NCBI RefSeq assembly: GCF_900148835.1
Contig: NZ_FRYK01000005.1
Location: 1 to 64,000 of the forward strand
DNA: 64,000 nucleotides
Direction of reading: 5' to 3'
Source of the DNA: Flavobacterium cucumis
GTDB taxonomy: Bacteria > Bacteroidota > Bacteroidia > Flavobacteriales > Flavobacteriaceae
Below the pieces are notes generated by a model. It was not told where the DNA came from. It did no database searches and worked only from the letters and a program-made list of their open reading frames with translations. Both the position numbers and the translations under genes were made by a program. Shown here piece after piece: positions 25,997 through 34,207 of this stretch (position 1 is the first letter of the stretch; each line of letters begins with the position of its first letter).

Positions 25997-27229
25997 TTAT
26001 CTCATCTTTTGAGTTTTCCACAAATTAACGTGGTCGCTGCCATGCTGAACAACTTCATGCTCCCATAAATTAATTAAATCATATCTGTTTTCAACCCAAT
26101 CTCCTAATACTCTTTTATAAAAATTAAAAGTTAGCTTTCCTGTTTTTGGGTCAAAAGAAGTAGATAATTCGTTAGTAATAGAAACTTTATAAGGATTCGC
26201 TATTTTTTTATCCGTAAATTGAGAATAATACATTACGATTGCCTCAGCTACGAAATCAGTCATATTCCTTCCATCTTTTTCGTATTTATCCAAATTACCA
26301 TTATCAAAATCTTTTTTATCGATAACTCTAATTTCATCTGTCCCGCCTTTACCTAAATACTTTCCAGTTTTTTTATCAAAATAGTCATCGCTTCCCTCAC
26401 CACTCTCTTGATTACTTTGTCCCTCACGACCAGCATTATCAATAAAATCACCATAACTTACTCTCATCCCATCTGAGTCAATAAATCTCAGTGGACTATT
26501 CATAACATAGTTATATGGTGACCATCTACGATATTTTTCAGCCAGCGGGTCAATATTCATCCATCTACCAAGTGCTGGGTCGTAATTCCTAGCTCCATAA
26601 TCATACATGTTAAGCCCTAGCTCGTCTTGATACTCTTTACCGTTGTATTTATACTTATACTTCTGTAAAAGACCAATATCATAACCTTCATGCTCCAATC
26701 CAAAAGGATAATAGTGGTTTTCTTCTAAAATTGAAGATGTGAAATAAGATGTACAATTTGAAAAACCATATCTATTTGGTGGACCACAAGAAACAATTTC
26801 CTCATCACCTAAAATACCATTTTTGTCAGTATCAGAATAACTCAATCGGTTATTCCCTAAATGATCAGTATAATTATAAACATAACCGTATTGATTATTT
26901 GAATATTTAACATACCCTTCTGCATGAGGAAAGAACTGCAAGTTCCCATTCTCATACTGATAACCCGATTGGTAATGATGTGTGGTTATAACACTGTTCT
27001 CGCTCACAATTTTACTCACTTTTTGGCCCGTAGCATTGTAAATGTATTTAATATTTCCAAGAGTACCAAATTGAATCTCCGTTGGCAAATTCAAATGGTT
27101 GTATTTGATTAACGTGATGTTCTTATTTTGATCTTTAGTCATGTTGCCATAAGCATCATAGCTATAATCATCATCGGTATTGATTCCATCTTTAAACCCG
27201 TCATCGGAAGGATTTCTTGGAAAATCCAA
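25997..27229 (-). CDS. Rhs C-terminal fragment (tip 5), metallopeptidase-like effector, prematurely stopped
   Basis: 410 codons from a TTG; there is no suitable ATG. Rhs core from about residue 20 (YSYDAYGNMTKDQNKN, then NLPTEIQFG) to the core end LRFIDSDGM near 255. This is a more divergent and slightly longer core than in the other four tips. The effector part ends at LINLWEHEVVQHGSDH, an HExxxH arrangement suggesting a zinc peptidase. An in-frame TAA cuts it 60 codons short. The leading stretch lies directly behind two terminators, so expression is unlikely without recombination. Confidence 0.75.
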   Translation of the reverse strand: MDFPRNPSDDGFKDGINTDDDYSYDAYGNMTKDQNKNITLIKYNHLNLPTEIQFGTLGNIKYIYNATGQKVSKIVSENSVITTHHYQSGYQYENGNLQFFPHAEGYVKYSNNQYGYVYNYTDHLGNNRLSYSDTDKNGILGDEEIVSCGPPNRYGFSNCTSYFTSSILEENHYYPFGLEHEGYDIGLLQKYKYKYNGKEYQDELGLNMYDYGARNYDPALGRWMNIDPLAEKYRRWSPYNYVMNSPLRFIDSDGMRVSYGDFIDNAGREGQSNQESGEGSDDYFDKKTGKYLGKGGTDEIRVIDKKDFDNGNLDKYEKDGRNMTDFVAEAIVMYYSQFTDKKIANPYKVSITNELSTSFDPKTGKLTFNFYKRVLGDWVENRYDLINLWEHEVVQHGSDHVNLWKTQKMR

Positions 27230-27248
27230 TTGATTAAAACAACAAAAA

Positions 27249-27370
27249 AATCCTAACTTTTAACGGTTAGGATTTCTTGTTTTTACTATTAAAAAAACGG
27301 CATTTCTGAATCATATAGCAATGCCGTTTAATTTTTTGCGAACTAGTTAACTAATCCTATTTTAATTTAC
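27249..27370 (-). repeat. R repeat 2 with an additional terminator hairpin
   Basis: Contains AACGGCAT (about 27295) and ATGCCGTT (about 27320), which form a stem followed by a T-run on the minus strand. The GCGAACTAGTTAACTAATCC block follows. Only in this copy there is a second hairpin, AAATCCTAAC/GTTAGGATTT (27249-27275), also followed by Ts on the minus strand. Confidence 0.8.
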
Positions 27371-28147
27371 TTAATGAACTTCTACATCAAAAGAAAGTGT
27401 ATCAGTAAAAACAGGTGTAACCTTATCGTTAAATTCATAACGAACAATACTTCTGATAGTATTTTTGCCTTTCTTGGTTAAAACCTCTTTTACATCAATT
27501 TGGCAAGGTTCAATTTTTTTAGTAACACGCTTGACTTTACCATTATCAATACCTACATTTTCTATAGTAAAACTTTGTTTTGCACTTGGAATATTAGCAA
27601 CCAAATAAGTATATTTTAATGTGTCACCAACTTTTAAATATTGTTCTTCTTTAATATTAAAGCGCTCCTTGTGTGCAATTGGGTATTGATAAATTTCCAT
27701 TATCGAATATCCTTCATAGCTTTTCATAATTTCTTGCTCATCAAATCTAACTATAAATGCCTCTAATCCAAACGGGTCAAACATTATATATCTCTTAACT
27801 TTCCCATTAGGATAAAATTCAGTAATCTCTTCTGTTATTTTACCATCCTTTCTGTAGCATATTGATTCTAATTCTCCATTATCATAATAATAAAGACATT
27901 TTCCTTTTACATGTCCATTAACAAAATTACCTTCAGCTATTTTTATACCGTCTTTGTTATAATTGATAAATCTACCATGCAATATTGTGTCTCCGTTTCT
28001 AAGATAATATTCATTTGTTCCTATTAACTGTCCTGAAGAACTGTATTCTTTTAGTACTTCAATTTTTTCGTCTTTAAAATAATAGTAAATTGCTATTAAT
28101 CCAATTAGTAAAATTATTGTAATTATTATTTTATTTTTATTCTTCAT
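27371..28147 (-). CDS. YwqK/MORN-like putative immunity protein of Rhs tip 4
   Basis: The start at 28147 (MKNKNKIIITIILLIGLIAIYYYF) gives an N-terminal membrane helix; the longer frame to 28351 adds 68 implausible residues that overlap another ORF. About residues 35-135 carry MORN_2-type repeats: LRNGDTILHGRFINYNKDG, AEGNFVNGHVKGKCLYYYDN and FYPNGKVKRY. This is the pattern of the YwqK family named as antitoxin or immunity components. A C-terminal beta domain follows. It is last in the tip-4 cassette and ends at R repeat 2. Confidence 0.7.
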   Translation of the reverse strand: MKNKNKIIITIILLIGLIAIYYYFKDEKIEVLKEYSSSGQLIGTNEYYLRNGDTILHGRFINYNKDGIKIAEGNFVNGHVKGKCLYYYDNGELESICYRKDGKITEEITEFYPNGKVKRYIMFDPFGLEAFIVRFDEQEIMKSYEGYSIMEIYQYPIAHKERFNIKEEQYLKVGDTLKYTYLVANIPSAKQSFTIENVGIDNGKVKRVTKKIEPCQIDVKEVLTKKGKNTIRSIVRYEFNDKVTPVFTDTLSFDVEVH

Positions 28148-28433
28148 CTTTTTTCGCTCTTTTTTCTTCTCTAATAATTTTCCCGCTATCTCCGTAGTAT
28201 GTTGTTCTAATTGAGTCGTTTGCTGTTTGTTTTTTCTCTTCTTTATTACCGCTTTCAACAGCTCCAGCTGCCTCATTAGTTGCACCTGCTCCAGCACCAA
28301 CAGCATCAACTCCATCATTAACCTTATCGATTTGTGTAGGAGCTCCTCCATTAGTCCCTTTGTCTACAGGTCCTTTTCTATTTGTAACTTTACCTAGCTC
28401 TCTACCAAGTAATAAATCAATTAAACCTAACAT
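28137..28433 (-). CDS. 98-aa ORF between Rhs tip 4 and its immunity gene
   Basis: ATG at 28433 lies inside the end of the tip-4 frame (17-bp overlap), and its stop overlaps the start of the YwqK-like gene by 11 bp. After MLGLIDLLLGRELGKV comes a low-complexity Gly/Ala/Asn linker and a charged C-terminus (EEKRAKKDEE). I recognise no domain. It could be a frameshifted end of the effector or a separate coupled protein. Confidence 0.45.
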   Translation of the reverse strand: MLGLIDLLLGRELGKVTNRKGPVDKGTNGGAPTQIDKVNDGVDAVGAGAGATNEAAGAVESGNKEEKKQTANDSIRTTYYGDSGKIIREEKRAKKDEE

Positions 28434-29364
28434 TCCTTTTAAAGTCTATCCATTCCACATCTCTTCCACCTTTCCTTAACTCACTTGGATTTTGATTATT
28501 ACCCCCGTCAGAAAAGGCAAAACCACCATAACTACCACTTTTATCTTTGTTGTAATCATAAAGTACTTTTCCATTATACGTAATTTGCTTTGTATCACCG
28601 TCCATCTGAAACCTATTACCTCTAGCGTCAGAATGCCCCCAATGATGCCCTAAATTAACATAACCCAATTTACTACCTGTACCTTCTTTCCAAGTAACAT
28701 TTCCTGTAAACTTGTTTAAATACCAGTCAACAGGTTTCATTCCATCAGGGTCAGTAAATCTCATCGGATTATTAAAACAATAAGCATATGTTGACCATCG
28801 TCTCATTTGTTCTGCTTTAGGGTCAATATTGTTTCTTCTTCCAATTGCTGGGTCATACATCATCATCCCGTAATCGTAAATATTAAGCCCTAGCTCGTCT
28901 TGCAGTTCTTTACCGTTGTATTTATACTGATAATTCCCAGTTTGTCCTGCTGGTAACAAAGCTACGTTATTTCCATTTGCAGGCGGTGTAAATTGATAAT
29001 GGTCGTTGTTATACGGGGCGTGTTTTAACCCAAATGGGTAGTAATGGCTTTCCTCTAAAATGGTTAACTGCGTTTGTGAAGCTTGGGTTGTAGTGGCATA
29101 ACTCAAACGGTTGTTCCCCAAATGGTCTTTATATTGGTATACATAATTGTAGGTAGGAACAGCACCACTTACCACATTTACATACCCTTCTGCATGAGGA
29201 AAGAACTGCAAGTTCCCATTCTCATACTGATAACCCGATTGGTAATGATGTGTGGTTATAACACTGTTCTCGCTCACAATTTTACTTACTTTTTGGCCCG
29301 TAGCATTGTAAATGTATTTAATATTTCCTAAAGTACCAAATTCAATCTCCGTTGGTAAATTCAA
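28417..29364 (-). CDS. orphan Rhs C-terminal fragment (tip 4), unknown effector
   Basis: 315 codons from a TTG. Residues 1-160 are the nearly identical Rhs core shared by tips 1-4 (NLPTEIEFGTLGNIKYIYN through NYQYKYNGKELQDELGL). The core ends with the MRFTDPDGM motif near 210. The remaining ~105 residues (WYLNKFTGNVTWKEG, then GHHWGHSDARGNRFQMDG) are an effector tip I cannot assign. There is no promoter-proximal ATG, and a terminator-containing R repeat lies just upstream on the coding strand. It is therefore more likely a silent cassette than an expressed gene. Confidence 0.75.
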   Translation of the reverse strand: MNLPTEIEFGTLGNIKYIYNATGQKVSKIVSENSVITTHHYQSGYQYENGNLQFFPHAEGYVNVVSGAVPTYNYVYQYKDHLGNNRLSYATTTQASQTQLTILEESHYYPFGLKHAPYNNDHYQFTPPANGNNVALLPAGQTGNYQYKYNGKELQDELGLNIYDYGMMMYDPAIGRRNNIDPKAEQMRRWSTYAYCFNNPMRFTDPDGMKPVDWYLNKFTGNVTWKEGTGSKLGYVNLGHHWGHSDARGNRFQMDGDTKQITYNGKVLYDYNKDKSGSYGGFAFSDGGNNQNPSELRKGGRDVEWIDFKRNVRFN

Positions 29365-29408
29365 ATGGTTGTACTTGATTGACGTGATGTTCTTGTTTTG
29401 ATTTTGGG

Positions 29409-29529
29409 TTAGGATATCTTGTTTTTACTATTAAAAAAACGGCATATCTGAATCATACATCAATGCCGTTTATTTTTTTGCGAAATAGTTAACTAATCCT
29501 ATTTTAATTTAGGATTTCTAAATGGTTGT
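29409..29529 (-). repeat. R repeat 3
   Basis: AACGGCAT and ATGCCGTT arms flank CTGAATCATACATCA. They form a stem with a T-run on the minus strand, followed by the GCGAAATAGTTAACTAATCC block. It lies between immunity gene 3 and the tip-4 core. Confidence 0.85.
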
Positions 29530-29553
29530 AGTGATTATTCTGAAATTTTTAAA

Positions 29554-30051
29554 TTAAGAGATACCATTTACTTTTAATTCAAAATATTCATTTGTTGTGA
29601 GATTAATTTTAATATTCCAATAACATTTACCTCCATCAGCAACATCTACCATCTTATTTTTCCAATCAAAAGGCACTAAATTATTTTCATTATCATATTC
29701 ATCAAATAATTCACAAAAGGCATTTATATAAATTATTTTTTCACCTTTTTCATTTAGATAGCACAAATATTGTCTGTAATGTTTTTTTAATTCAGACATG
29801 TTTTCCTTTTTTAAAAAATGAAATTTCCCTTCATTTATTGCTTTTTCAAGGATTTCATTTACTTTTTCTAATTCAACATTATTTGGTTCAAAGGACTTAA
29901 AATCAGAGCCAGTAAACCATTTAACATAAGAGTGGTCTTTAATTATTGTCATTTTTTTATCATCTAAACCAGCTGACCTTTTACTGGAACAGCTAATAAC
30001 AAAAACAGATAAAAAAATAAAACATAAAATTCTAATTATACTATTTTTCAT
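29554..30051 (-). CDS. putative immunity lipoprotein of Rhs tip 3
   Basis: The start at 30051 (MKNSIIRILCFIFLSVFVISCSS) gives a typical lipoprotein signal; the longer frame to 30114 adds 21 residues that overlap the toxin gene. The mature part is about 145 residues with no known family. It starts 5 bp after the HELIH-peptidase tip ends, so it is its probable immunity partner. The envelope location suggests the peptidase acts in the periplasm (inference). Confidence 0.65.
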   Translation of the reverse strand: MKNSIIRILCFIFLSVFVISCSSKRSAGLDDKKMTIIKDHSYVKWFTGSDFKSFEPNNVELEKVNEILEKAINEGKFHFLKKENMSELKKHYRQYLCYLNEKGEKIIYINAFCELFDEYDNENNLVPFDWKNKMVDVADGGKCYWNIKINLTTNEYFELKVNGIS

Positions 30052-30055
30052 GAGC

Positions 30056-31276
30056 TTACATTTTAATTGGGGTAAATAACAAAATTTTTCTAAGTGGGAC
30101 TTTTTGTTCATCACGAATTATATTTTCTCTATCACGACTGTTAACTTCATCTTTATCACTAAGTACTGCATTACCTTGTCCCGGAATATCAGGGTTTGTT
30201 GTAGAAACAGGAGTTTTATCAACTTCCCCTTTAGCATTTGCATCAGCGTGAATTAACTCATGAGCTAAACCAATCTCAGGCGGTCTACCATATGTACCAT
30301 CTTCATTTTGTATAGAATTTCCCTTTGTACCATCTGCATTATTTGTTGGGTCAAACTTTATTAAACTATCACCATTCTTAGATTTGTATGTAATGTTCTC
30401 GTGTCCCTCATCAACAGTCAAAGTAATTCTTTTATCTGATTTTATTAAATCACCAACTAACTTAGTACCTTCGGCAAGATTTTTACCTTCGTTAGCTTTA
30501 CCATCAATAGTTTTCACTAAATATCCTCCTTTGGTTTCAACTAATTTGATTTTAGAATTTGTAAGCTTTTGTAGACTTGAAGTAAGTTGAGCTTTCTGTT
30601 TTCTGTTTTCTGAACTATTTGAGTTTCCTTTAAGAGGAATAAAAATTTCTTTTCCATCTGGGTCAATAGCTATTGTTGGCATGTTTGCAACATATACATA
30701 TGGACTTAAATTGAAATACTTTTCAGCTTTAGGGTCAATATTCATCCATCTACCTAAAGCAGGGTCGTAATTCCTAGCTCCATAATCGTACATATTAAGC
30801 CCTAACTCGTCTTGGTATTCTTTACCATTGTATTTATACTGATAATTTCCATTTTGTCCTGCTGGTAACAAAGCTACGTTATTTCCATTTGCAGGCGGTA
30901 TAAATTGATAATGGTCGCTGTTATATTGGGCATGTTTTAACCCAAATGGGTAGTAATGGCTTTCCTCTAAAATGGTTAACTGCGTTTGTGAAGCTTGGGT
31001 TGTAGTGGCATAACTCAAACGGTTGTTCCCCAAATGGTCTTTATATTGGTATACATAATTGTAGGTAGGAACAGCACCACTTACCACATTTACATACCCT
31101 TCCGCATGAGGAAAGAACAGCAAGTTCCCATTCTCATACTGATAACCCGATTGGTAATAATGTGTGGTTATAACACTGTTCTCGCTCACAATTTTACTCA
31201 CTTTTTGACCCGTAGCATTGTAAATGTATTTAATATTTACAAGAGTACCAAATTGAATCTCCGTTGGCAAATTCAA
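30056..31276 (-). CDS. orphan Rhs C-terminal fragment (tip 3) with HELIH zinc peptidase effector
   Basis: 406 codons from a TTG. The shared Rhs core runs to DELGLNMYDYGARNYDPALG. The core ends at TIAIDPDGKEIF, near residue 213. The effector tip (about 190 residues) carries PEIGLAHELIHADANAKG. Its HELIH (339-343) is the zinc-binding HExxH site of the M91 (NleD-like) peptidase type, and the downstream DEVNSRDRENIIRDE offers the usual third acidic region. It is followed at once by a lipoprotein immunity gene. There is no ATG near the 5' end, and a terminator-containing repeat lies upstream. Confidence 0.82.
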   Translation of the reverse strand: MNLPTEIQFGTLVNIKYIYNATGQKVSKIVSENSVITTHYYQSGYQYENGNLLFFPHAEGYVNVVSGAVPTYNYVYQYKDHLGNNRLSYATTTQASQTQLTILEESHYYPFGLKHAQYNSDHYQFIPPANGNNVALLPAGQNGNYQYKYNGKEYQDELGLNMYDYGARNYDPALGRWMNIDPKAEKYFNLSPYVYVANMPTIAIDPDGKEIFIPLKGNSNSSENRKQKAQLTSSLQKLTNSKIKLVETKGGYLVKTIDGKANEGKNLAEGTKLVGDLIKSDKRITLTVDEGHENITYKSKNGDSLIKFDPTNNADGTKGNSIQNEDGTYGRPPEIGLAHELIHADANAKGEVDKTPVSTTNPDIPGQGNAVLSDKDEVNSRDRENIIRDEQKVPLRKILLFTPIKM

Positions 31277-31320
31277 ATGGTTGTACTTGATTAACGTGAT
31301 GTTCTTGTTTTGATTTTGGG

Positions 31321-31437
31321 TTAGGATTTCTTGTTTTTACTATTAAAAAAACGGCATTTCTGAATCATACATCAATGCCGTTTATCATTTTGCGAACTAG
31401 TTAACTAATCCTATTTTAATTTAGGATTTATAAATAG
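31321..31437 (-). repeat. R repeat 4
   Basis: AACGGCAT and ATGCCGTT arms around CTGAATCATACATCA, with Ts on the minus strand, then TTTTGCGAACTAGTTAACTA. It separates cassette 2 from the tip-3 core. Confidence 0.85.
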
Positions 31438-31467
31438 TATTAATGCTTAATTTAATTCATTACTACT

Positions 31468-31567
31468 ATATAGCTCATCCTTTTAACAATTATTTTTATT
31501 CTTTATTGATTTTCAAACTTTTGAATACACAAAAAGTAATCATCACTAAATCTAAAACATTACCCTA
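31468..31567 (-). repeat. Q repeat, downstream of immunity gene 2
   Basis: About 100 bp similar to 35823-35930: CTATATAGCTCATC, CAATTATTTTTATT, and CATCACTAAATCT with ACATTA at the end. A shorter piece (ATCACTAAATCT) is also found near 33775. It lies between immunity gene 2 and R repeat 4. Confidence 0.65.
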
Positions 31568-32278
31568 TTTTTTTTTACCATTTTTTATAATAAAAGGATT
31601 TACTATCTCTTTTGCACATAAATAAAAACTTATTTCTTTATCTGGATTTATTACCATATTGTAAAAGTTATTAAAGATTTCCTTCCTTTCATTACTATCT
31701 TTTAAAAAAACATAAAAGTTTACTTTATCGTCATAAAGCTGTATTTCTGTTTTATTAAATTCTATTTCATTTTTTATAGCTACATAATAATAAGAAAAAA
31801 AGTCCATAAATGAATTTGAAAAATCAATATCACTTTTATCTATTTTTGACATTATAGAATCTAAGTTTTTTAAACACTCAATACTATCGCTTTTAGATAT
31901 TTCAATATTCATTGTATTTGATATATTATCTAATCTTAAAGGTATCATTTCTTCAAACTTATTAAAATCAATTGATATGTCAACTGTTTGATTTTCAACA
32001 TCATCTAGCATCTTTTTATAATCGTCTATGGATCTATACAAAATAAAATCTTTTATATATTTATTATAAATAAGATAACCATTACTTGCACTATTATAGT
32101 ACTTATGTTCGTTATCTTCAGCATTTACTTTACAAGTATAAAACCCTTCCTTTTTAATCAGATTTAAACCTTCTTTTTCGGTTAATATTTTATATTCCAT
32201 CTTTTTTATAATATTTTTTTGAGCAAAAATAAAATTTGTGGATAATAAAAACACTAAAAACTTGATATATAAATTCAT
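31565..32278 (-). CDS. putative immunity protein of Rhs tip 2, exported
   Basis: 237 residues beginning with a Sec-type signal (MNLYIKFLVFLLSTNFIFAQ); an internal ATG at 32200 would give a cytoplasmic form of 211 residues. The sequence is Asp/Asn/Lys-rich and mainly helical, and no family is recognised. It follows the nuclease-like tip 2 by 4 bp. A signal peptide would be odd for immunity to a cytoplasmic DNase, so either the internal start is used or the effector is not what it seems. Confidence 0.6.
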   Translation of the reverse strand: MNLYIKFLVFLLSTNFIFAQKNIIKKMEYKILTEKEGLNLIKKEGFYTCKVNAEDNEHKYYNSASNGYLIYNKYIKDFILYRSIDDYKKMLDDVENQTVDISIDFNKFEEMIPLRLDNISNTMNIEISKSDSIECLKNLDSIMSKIDKSDIDFSNSFMDFFSYYYVAIKNEIEFNKTEIQLYDDKVNFYVFLKDSNERKEIFNNFYNMVINPDKEISFYLCAKEIVNPFIIKNGKKK

Positions 32279-32282
32279 AAAT

Positions 32283-33533
32283 CTAAAACTTTATTTCAGC
32301 TCCCCTAAATTGTGGTATACCCACAGGAGGACTTGCTGTTGGTCTTTTTGTATTGTTTGAAATTGTTAATGGCGGTGTAAAATATAGCAAATTGTTACTC
32401 ATATATGCAACTGCCCATTTTAATGTAACCCTTTTACTTGCTGCATAGGATATAACATCAGGAGAGATTCTTGTATTACTTGTTGTATAAAGAGTTAATA
32501 TTGACCTACCAGCTCCTCCACCTTCAGTAGAAGTAGCAACTGCATCTATCAAACCTAAAACTTGATATTCTGATGATCCAGTTTCTAAATTAAGCCAACC
32601 TGTTACTGCTTTAATCTCATGAAAATGACTATCTTTATGTGAAAATTTTTCAAATAATGTGTAAACATCAATATCAGATACTGCGTCAGGTATTACGTTT
32701 TTATATTTACCTCCTGTCCTTGCTGCTCTTTCTTTACTTCCGAATAATTTATTATTTGAATTTAGATTAAGATAATCTAATGCTGCTCTTTCAAAAGCAT
32801 TACCTGCTTCCATTTTATCAGTAACCCCATTTTTAGCTGCTAAAGCAAATAAATCATCTGTAGAAAAAGGATTTATATCCATACCATTTGGATTTAAACC
32901 ATGAGCTGCAAAAGCCTGTTCATAAGTTATTACATCTCCATTACTATTAACATATTCTCCTCTATCCCAATCATAACGCTCACCATCAGCTCCGCTAGGG
33001 TCTTTCCAAAATACTGGATTATTATCAAAAGTATTGTATGGAGACATATTATGATGAATAACAGGATCTTGGACAACCCAACGAGCAATTGCTGGGTCAT
33101 ATTGTCTCATATCCATGTCGTACATATTAAGCCCCAACTCATCCTGCCATTCATTACCATTTAGCTTGTACTGATAATTCCCACTTTGTCCTGCTGGTAA
33201 CAAAGCTACGTTATTTCCATTTGCAGGTGGTATAAATTGATAATGGTCGCTGTTATATTGGGCGTGTTTTAACCCAAATGGGTAGTAATGGCTTTCCTCT
33301 AAAATGGTTAACTGCGTTTGTGAAGCTTGGGTTGTAGTGGCATAATTCAAACGGTTGTTCCCCAAATGATCTTTATATTGGTAAACATAATTGTAGGCAG
33401 GAACAGTTCCACTTACCACATTTACATACCCTTCTGCATGAGGAAAGAACTGCAAGTTCCCATTCTCATACTGATAACCCGATTGGTAATGATGTGTGGT
33501 TATAACACTGTTCTCGCTCACAATTTTACTCAC
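32283..33533 (-). CDS. orphan Rhs C-terminal fragment (tip 2) with PD-(D/E)XK-like nuclease effector, 5' frameshift
   Basis: 416 codons in the open part. The upstream core continues to about 33615 in another frame: at 33570/33571 one C present in the other copies is missing. Shared core (SENSVITTHHYQSGY onward) ends with FWKDPSGADGE. The effector tip has GNAFERAALDYL, then VIPDAVSDIDVY, then HFHEIKAVTGW. This is an E...D...ExK pattern typical of PD-(D/E)XK nuclease folds in polymorphic toxins. It is followed 4 bp later by the immunity gene. Confidence 0.72.
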   Translation of the reverse strand: MSKIVSENSVITTHHYQSGYQYENGNLQFFPHAEGYVNVVSGTVPAYNYVYQYKDHLGNNRLNYATTTQASQTQLTILEESHYYPFGLKHAQYNSDHYQFIPPANGNNVALLPAGQSGNYQYKLNGNEWQDELGLNMYDMDMRQYDPAIARWVVQDPVIHHNMSPYNTFDNNPVFWKDPSGADGERYDWDRGEYVNSNGDVITYEQAFAAHGLNPNGMDINPFSTDDLFALAAKNGVTDKMEAGNAFERAALDYLNLNSNNKLFGSKERAARTGGKYKNVIPDAVSDIDVYTLFEKFSHKDSHFHEIKAVTGWLNLETGSSEYQVLGLIDAVATSTEGGGAGRSILTLYTTSNTRISPDVISYAASKRVTLKWAVAYMSNNLLYFTPPLTISNNTKRPTASPPVGIPQFRGAEIKF

Positions 33534-33651
33534 TTTTTGACCCGTAGCATTGTAAATGTATTTAATATTTCAAGAGTACCAAATTGAATCTCCGTTGGCA
33601 AATTCAAATGGTTGTACCTGATTAACGTGATGTTCTTGTTTTGATTTTGGG

Positions 33652-33772
33652 TTAGGATTTCTTGTTTTTACTATTAAAAAAACGGCATTTCTGAATTATA
33701 TAGAAATGCCGTTTAATCTTTTGCGAACTAGTTAACTAATCCTATTTTAATTTAGGCTTTTTGAATGGTTGT
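33652..33772 (-). repeat. R repeat 5
   Basis: AACGGCAT and ATGCCGTT arms around TTCTGAATTATATAGAA, Ts on the minus strand, and the GCGAACTAGTTAACTAATCC block. It lies between immunity gene 1 and the tip-2 core. Confidence 0.85.
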
Positions 33773-33799
33773 ATCACTAAATCTTGAGACATTACCAAA

Positions 33800-34201
33800 T
33801 TAACTTGAAAAAATCCAATCTTTGTTTTTATAAAAAGCTGCTAAAAACAATAGAAAAAGACTTAAAGAATAATATAAAAACAACGTAAGTATGGAAAGCC
33901 ATATTCTGGGTACACCATTTAATTTAATGTATGATTCATATACTTTTTTGTAATTGTTATTAGAGTAATAATTGATAAAAATAATTATGCTAAAAAATAT
34001 TATTGTAATAATTTCATAAATATTATCCTCATTTAAAAATTCAAAACCATCAAATGACCCAATAAAAAAGAATAATGATTGAATATTGAACATCAAACAT
34101 AGAAAAATAATTAATCCTGATATAAACCATGGAGTATCATTATTACTTTTAGATTTTAATGCTAATGAGTATGTGTGAATATATAATCTTTTGTATAACA
34201 T
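33800..34201 (-). CDS. putative membrane immunity protein of Rhs tip 1
   Basis: 133 residues with three hydrophobic helices (about 27-48, 62-78 and 103-124) and a polar N-terminus. No family is recognised. It starts 6 bp after the end of tip 1. A polytopic membrane protein as immunity fits an effector with a hydrophobic, possibly pore-forming tail. Confidence 0.62.
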   Translation of the reverse strand: MLYKRLYIHTYSLALKSKSNNDTPWFISGLIIFLCLMFNIQSLFFFIGSFDGFEFLNEDNIYEIITIIFFSIIIFINYYSNNNYKKVYESYIKLNGVPRIWLSILTLFLYYSLSLFLLFLAAFYKNKDWIFSS

Positions 34202-34207
34202 AATTCT

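Noticed and set aside
28148..28351. Long N-terminal extension of the YwqK-like protein
   Set aside because: The extension overlaps another ORF and would place the membrane signal inside the protein; the ATG at 28147 gives a normal N-terminus.
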